A DNA stretch of 64,000 nt from Aphelocoma coerulescens (lineage: Eukaryota; Chordata; Aves; Passeriformes; Corvidae). A program made the translations under genes and the position numbers. The DNA lies in the NCBI RefSeq assembly GCF_041296385.1, contig NC_091014.1, forward strand, positions 52,222,078-52,286,077. The letters are read 5' to 3'. Of the stretch, positions 60,925 through 64,000 are shown in pieces; the first letter of the stretch is position 1, and each line of letters opens with the position of its first letter. Below the pieces are notes generated by a model. That model was given only the letters and a program-made list of their open reading frames with translations. It did no database searches and had not been told where the DNA came from.

Positions 60925-61470
60925 CTCCGGCCGCTCCTACTCAGCGGTGCGGGGCAGCCCGGCCCTGCCGCGGCCGGGCGGGGGAGGGCTCCAGTGGCCG
61001 CTGGGGCCGTCCCGCCGCGCCGGCAGCACCGCCCCGCCGGCGGGCGCGGGGAAGCGGGGGGGCTGGGGCACCTCAGCCAGACCGGAGCTGTGTCCTCCCC
61101 CCGCCTTTCGCTCCGCCCGACACCTCCGCGGGGTCATCACCTGGGGGGGACCTAAACCCTCCCCTCCCAGAGTCACTGTTGGGGTGCAGCAGGCACGGGG
61201 GGCGGCGGTGACAGGGTGCCAGCAGGGGGGTGCAGCTGCAGTGGGGTGCAGCACGGCCGGGGTGCGATACTAACAGGGTGCAGCTGGGCGGGGGGGCGAT
61301 ATTAATGGGGTGGCACGGCTGTGGGGTACGACACCGGCGGGGCGCGGTGGCCACGGCCGGGCGGGCGGGAAGGAGGCGTGGGCGGGCGGGCGGTCAGGTG
61401 ATGCGGGCGGCATCATGTGAGCGGGGCCGGGCCGGGGCCGGGAGCGTCTGGCAGTGCCCCGGCGACAGCG
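60780..61470. promoter_or_regulatory. Shared head-to-head CpG-island promoter of PHETA2 and NAGA
   Basis: A dense CpG island between the inferred first exon of PHETA2 (minus) and the NAGA start codon (plus). Human PHETA2 and NAGA are also head to head. TCATGTGA at 61413-61420, about 50 bp before the NAGA start codon, is an M-box/E-box of the type bound by MITF/TFE factors that control lysosomal genes. Long open frames on both strands (up to 229 codons) are GC-driven. Confidence 0.55.
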
Positions 61471-61628
61471 ATGGAGGCGATGGTACTGAGCGGGCTGGCC
61501 CTGGCGTTGGCGCTGCCCTCCGTGGCCCTGGAGAACGGGCTGGCGCGCACTCCCCCCATGGGCTGGATGTCCTGGGAGAGGTTCCGCTGCAACGTGGACT
61601 GCCAGGCGGATCCCCGCAACTGCATCAG
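61471..61628 (+). CDS. NAGA: NAGA exon 1
   Basis: 158 nt, phase 2. ATG 61471; a second in-frame ATG at 61480 is possible. Encodes the signal peptide and [20 protein letters not shown]. Confidence 0.92.
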
Positions 61629-63698
61629 GTCAGCGGGTGGGGCTTGGTCGGGTCGAACTTCAGGCCCGGGATGGCTCTGGCACCTTCTGCGTCCCTGGGA
61701 CCACGGGGTGGATGGTGCCTGGGAGGCGGGCGGCTCAGATGCCCCGGTGCTGGGCTGGAGAGTCCCCAGAGCTGAAGGATGTGGCCAGGCTTTGCAGGCA
61801 GTCGGGGAAACGCTTCCCCCTCAGTGAGGTCAATAAACACGGATAGGGTTTACATGGGAGCCCTGGAGACTCTCCTAAGGCTCAGACCAGCCCTCCAGCG
61901 CCCCCAGTTAACCCGAAAATCCCTCTGCCTGCCTGACCTGGTGAGGCGCAAGGGTCGCAGGGTCTCAGCCTGCCATGTCCCCTCCATCCACAGTGAGCAG
62001 CTCTTCTTCGATATGGCAGACCGGCTGGCAGAGGATGGCTGGAGGGAGCTGGGCTATGAGTACATCAACATTGACGACTGCTGGTCTGCCAAGCAGCGGG
62101 ACGCGGCAGGACAGCTGGTTCCCGACCCCAAGAGATTTCCCAGTGGAATTAAGGCTCTGGCTGACTACGTGAGTGCCTGCTGGGGGCCGTTGGGGATCTC
62201 CGTGGCCCCATGCCACCATGGTGGGAGAACTGGGAAGGAATGGAGGACCCTGGTACCTGGGAGACATCTTGGATCCCTTTGTTTGCTCCTTGCAGCTCTC
62301 TTCTCCTCACAGGTCCATTCCAGGGGCCTGAAGCTGGGCATTTACGGTGACCTGGGCGTCTTCACCTGTGGGGGCTACCCAGGCACTATGCTGGAACACG
62401 TGCAGCAGGATGCCCAGACCTTTGCAGCATGGGGCGTGGACATGCTGAAGCTGGATGGGTGCTACTCGTCTGCAGAGGAGCAGGCAAAAGGTAAGAGTTC
62501 ACCAGCCTGTGGTGTTCCTCCCCCTGGCTTTGGTTGGGGCTGCTGACCCTCTGCAGAAACACTTGTCCAGACAGTTCTTCCCTTGTGTCTCCTATTGCAA
62601 CTCTTGGGAAAAGAGGCAAGAGTTTGTGTGCCCTGGAGGTGGTGTAAGGCAGGAAGCCAGGCTGGCCTGGGATACCTCTTGCTGGGTGGGCTGGGACAAA
62701 GGCTGCAACCGGGACATGGGCTGCTGCCAGCCACCCCCTTCACTGGCTGTCATCTTCTCTCCCTAAGGATATCCAGAAATGGCGAGGGCCTTGAACGCCA
62801 CGGGCCGCCCCATCGTCTACTCATGCAGCTGGCCAGCGTATCAGGGGGGTCTTCCCCCCAAGGTGAGGGTTTTCCCATCCGTTGGCAGGTTCCCATGTCC
62901 CCTGTGGCCTGGACGAGCTCTGGCTGGAGCTCCAGGAGCAGGGTGTTACACCTTGCTTATTTCTCCACCCCTGGATGGTGCTGCAGGTCCCCAAAGGGAA
63001 TGTGGTCTTCCTGGCAGGCATCTGGGGACACTTGGGGGTCCCAATATGGCTAGGTGATGGGAGTTTGTGGGAAGAAGGCCCTGGGGTGTACCTTCTTCAC
63101 CCTACCCAGATGGCGTGGGCTTGGTCCTGACAGTCTTCTTATGAAACAATCCTGTCTGGTTTCAGTGCTTGAAATAGGATAATCCTCCTAGTATATATTT
63201 CTTGAGAATTGGTTGCACTCACATATTTCCTCTTTCACTTTTTGAGTCAATCCTCAGCTGCCCTCATTCTTGTAGCTGATAGCTTATCATATTTCCTCAT
63301 GGCCTCTGTGGTTGTTTTGCCAGACATCCTATCGTACTGGCGTGTGCCCAGACATTGTGGGATATGACTCTGTCTTGCCTCCTTACCCTTCCCTCCTTGC
63401 CCTTCTCCAGATTCCTCTGCCTTTCACACACTTTCTGGACAGTGCAGCTCTCAACAATTCAACAGTGCTGCCCCTGCTCCCCTACCTGCAGAGCAGCTCT
63501 TTTTTCCCTCCTGCCTGACCCTGTTTTCCTCATCAGGTGAACTACACCATCCTGGCAGAGATCTGCAACCTGTGGCGTAACTATGATGACATCCAGGACT
63601 CCTGGGACAGTGTACTTTCCATTGTGGACTGGTTCTTCACAAACCAGGACGTGCTGCAACCGGCAGCTGGCCCTGGTCACTGGAACGACCCGGACATG
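61471..63698 (+). CDS. NAGA: NAGA, lysosomal alpha-N-acetylgalactosaminidase, 5' exons (3' end outside window)
   Basis: A GH27 lysosomal hydrolase that removes terminal alpha-GalNAc from glycoproteins and glycolipids. Five exons encode the first 256 residues. A signal peptide ([19 protein letters not shown]) precedes the mature start [13 protein letters not shown]. The catalytic nucleophile is Asp159 in DMLKLDGCY, and the acid/base is Asp220 in NYDDIQDSW. Ser191 and Ala194 in SCSWPAY are the residues that admit the N-acetyl group; alpha-galactosidase A has Glu and Leu there, so this is NAGA, not GLA. N-glycosylation sequons lie at Asn180 (NAT) and Asn204 (NYT). The last exon ends in [10 protein letters not shown]. 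The following exon (starting near GNFGLS in relatives) is beyond 64000. The frame is intact. Confidence 0.96.
61629..61993 (+). other. NAGA: NAGA intron 1
   Basis: 365 nt, GTCAGC donor and CAG acceptor at 61991-61993. Confidence 0.85.
61994..62168 (+). CDS. NAGA: NAGA exon 2
   Basis: 175 nt, (S)[28 protein letters not shown], to KALADY. Donor GTGAGT. Confidence 0.95.
62313..62490 (+). CDS. NAGA: NAGA exon 3, catalytic nucleophile
   Basis: 178 nt, [15 protein letters not shown] to [17 protein letters not shown] plus one base. Donor GTAAGA. Confidence 0.95.
62768..62862 (+). CDS. NAGA: NAGA exon 4
   Basis: 95 nt, (G)[31 protein letters not shown]. Acceptor CTAAG at 62763-62767. Confidence 0.95.
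62863..63536 (+). other. NAGA: NAGA intron 4
   Basis: 674 nt, GTGAGG donor and CAG acceptor at 63534-63536. No feature seen. Confidence 0.85.
63537..63698 (+). CDS. NAGA: NAGA exon 5, acid/base residue
   Basis: 162 nt, [20 protein letters not shown] to [12 protein letters not shown]. Donor GTGCGG at 63699. Confidence 0.94.
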
Positions 63699-64000
63699 GT
63701 GCGGCTGGGTGGTGGCTGCTTTGACCCTGTCTGGGGATGAGGAACTCCAGGGATCCCCTTCTAGGGGTAGGGCAAGGGAAGAGCTCCAGGATCAGGAGCC
63801 CTGTTGCTGCAGAGGCAAAGCTGGTGTTGCCCTTGCCAAGCTGTGGGAAAAACCCGTGGTTGCAAAGAACCCTTCACCACCTGAGTTTACCTGTCAGGTT
63901 CTCCAGGTGTTCTTGTCCTTCCCTGCACAGCCTGAGGGCAAATAGTGGTGATACAAAGGATGTTAATGAGTGCATTTGAATGTAAGTTGTCAGCAGGGAT
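63699..64000 (+). other. NAGA: NAGA intron 5 (partial)
   Basis: No further exon is recognisable before the window edge. Confidence 0.75.

Noticed and set aside
60522..61211. Overlapping plus-strand frames of 229, 200 and 199 codons and minus-strand partners
   Set aside because: All frames are open in the CpG island shared by PHETA2 and NAGA. Their composition is Pro/Ala/Arg-rich without domains.

Overview
This is a nuclear chromosomal window from a vertebrate, almost certainly a bird. The genes have spliced exons with GT/GC-AG introns, CpG-island promoters and AATAAA poly(A) signals. The mobile elements are CR1 LINE relics and avian-type ERVL-like LTRs. The predicted NAGA and CYP2D proteins look avian, but I cannot name the species. 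Gene order and relative orientation match the conserved block of human 22q13.2: TCF20, CYP2D, NDUFA6, SMDT1, PHETA2, NAGA.

Region by region. (1) 1-16.7 kb, plus strand: the 3' end of TCF20, with ePHD-coding exons at 996-1089 and 7692-7741, a last coding exon at 10706-10789, and a terminal exon from 15346 that is the 3' UTR or, when the previous exon is skipped, an alternative five-residue C-terminus. An LTR of 664 bp with an intact target-site duplication lies in the intron between the last two exons. (2) 16.7-37.6 kb: an intergenic stretch with no gene I can support. It holds CR1 relics, a MIR-like relic, a T/TTTCA-rich tandem repeat with a perfect hairpin, a (GGGAT)16 microsatellite, an isolated CpG-rich patch near 25.2 kb, and a homopurine tract just upstream of the next gene. 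(3) 37.6-46.3 kb, plus strand: a complete nine-exon CYP2D cytochrome P450 gene (505 aa). An LTR lies in intron 1, a 5S rRNA-derived relic in intron 5, and intron 2 has a GC donor. (4) 48.0-49.8 kb, plus strand: complete NDUFA6 (124 aa, three exons). (5) 53.4-54.3 kb, minus strand: complete SMDT1/EMRE (97 aa, two exons), with a young-looking CR1 beyond its 3' end. (6) 58.5-59.3 kb, minus strand: PHETA2, one coding exon (270 aa), with a probable non-coding first exon near 60.9 kb. (7) 61.47-64 kb, plus strand: the first five coding exons of NAGA (256 aa), running off the right edge.

The genes do not form an operon. They are a housekeeping and metabolic neighbourhood: a chromatin-associated coregulator, a microsomal P450, a complex I subunit, a regulator of the mitochondrial calcium uniporter, an endosomal OCRL adaptor and a lysosomal glycosidase. 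The arrangement itself is informative: NDUFA6 and SMDT1 converge, PHETA2 runs in tandem into the SMDT1 promoter, and PHETA2 and NAGA share a head-to-head CpG-island promoter.

I found no previously undescribed biological system. The most useful observations are the conserved alternative C-terminus of TCF20, the LTR with intact duplications, the 5S-derived relic, the GC-AG intron and the active-site substitutions in CYP2D.
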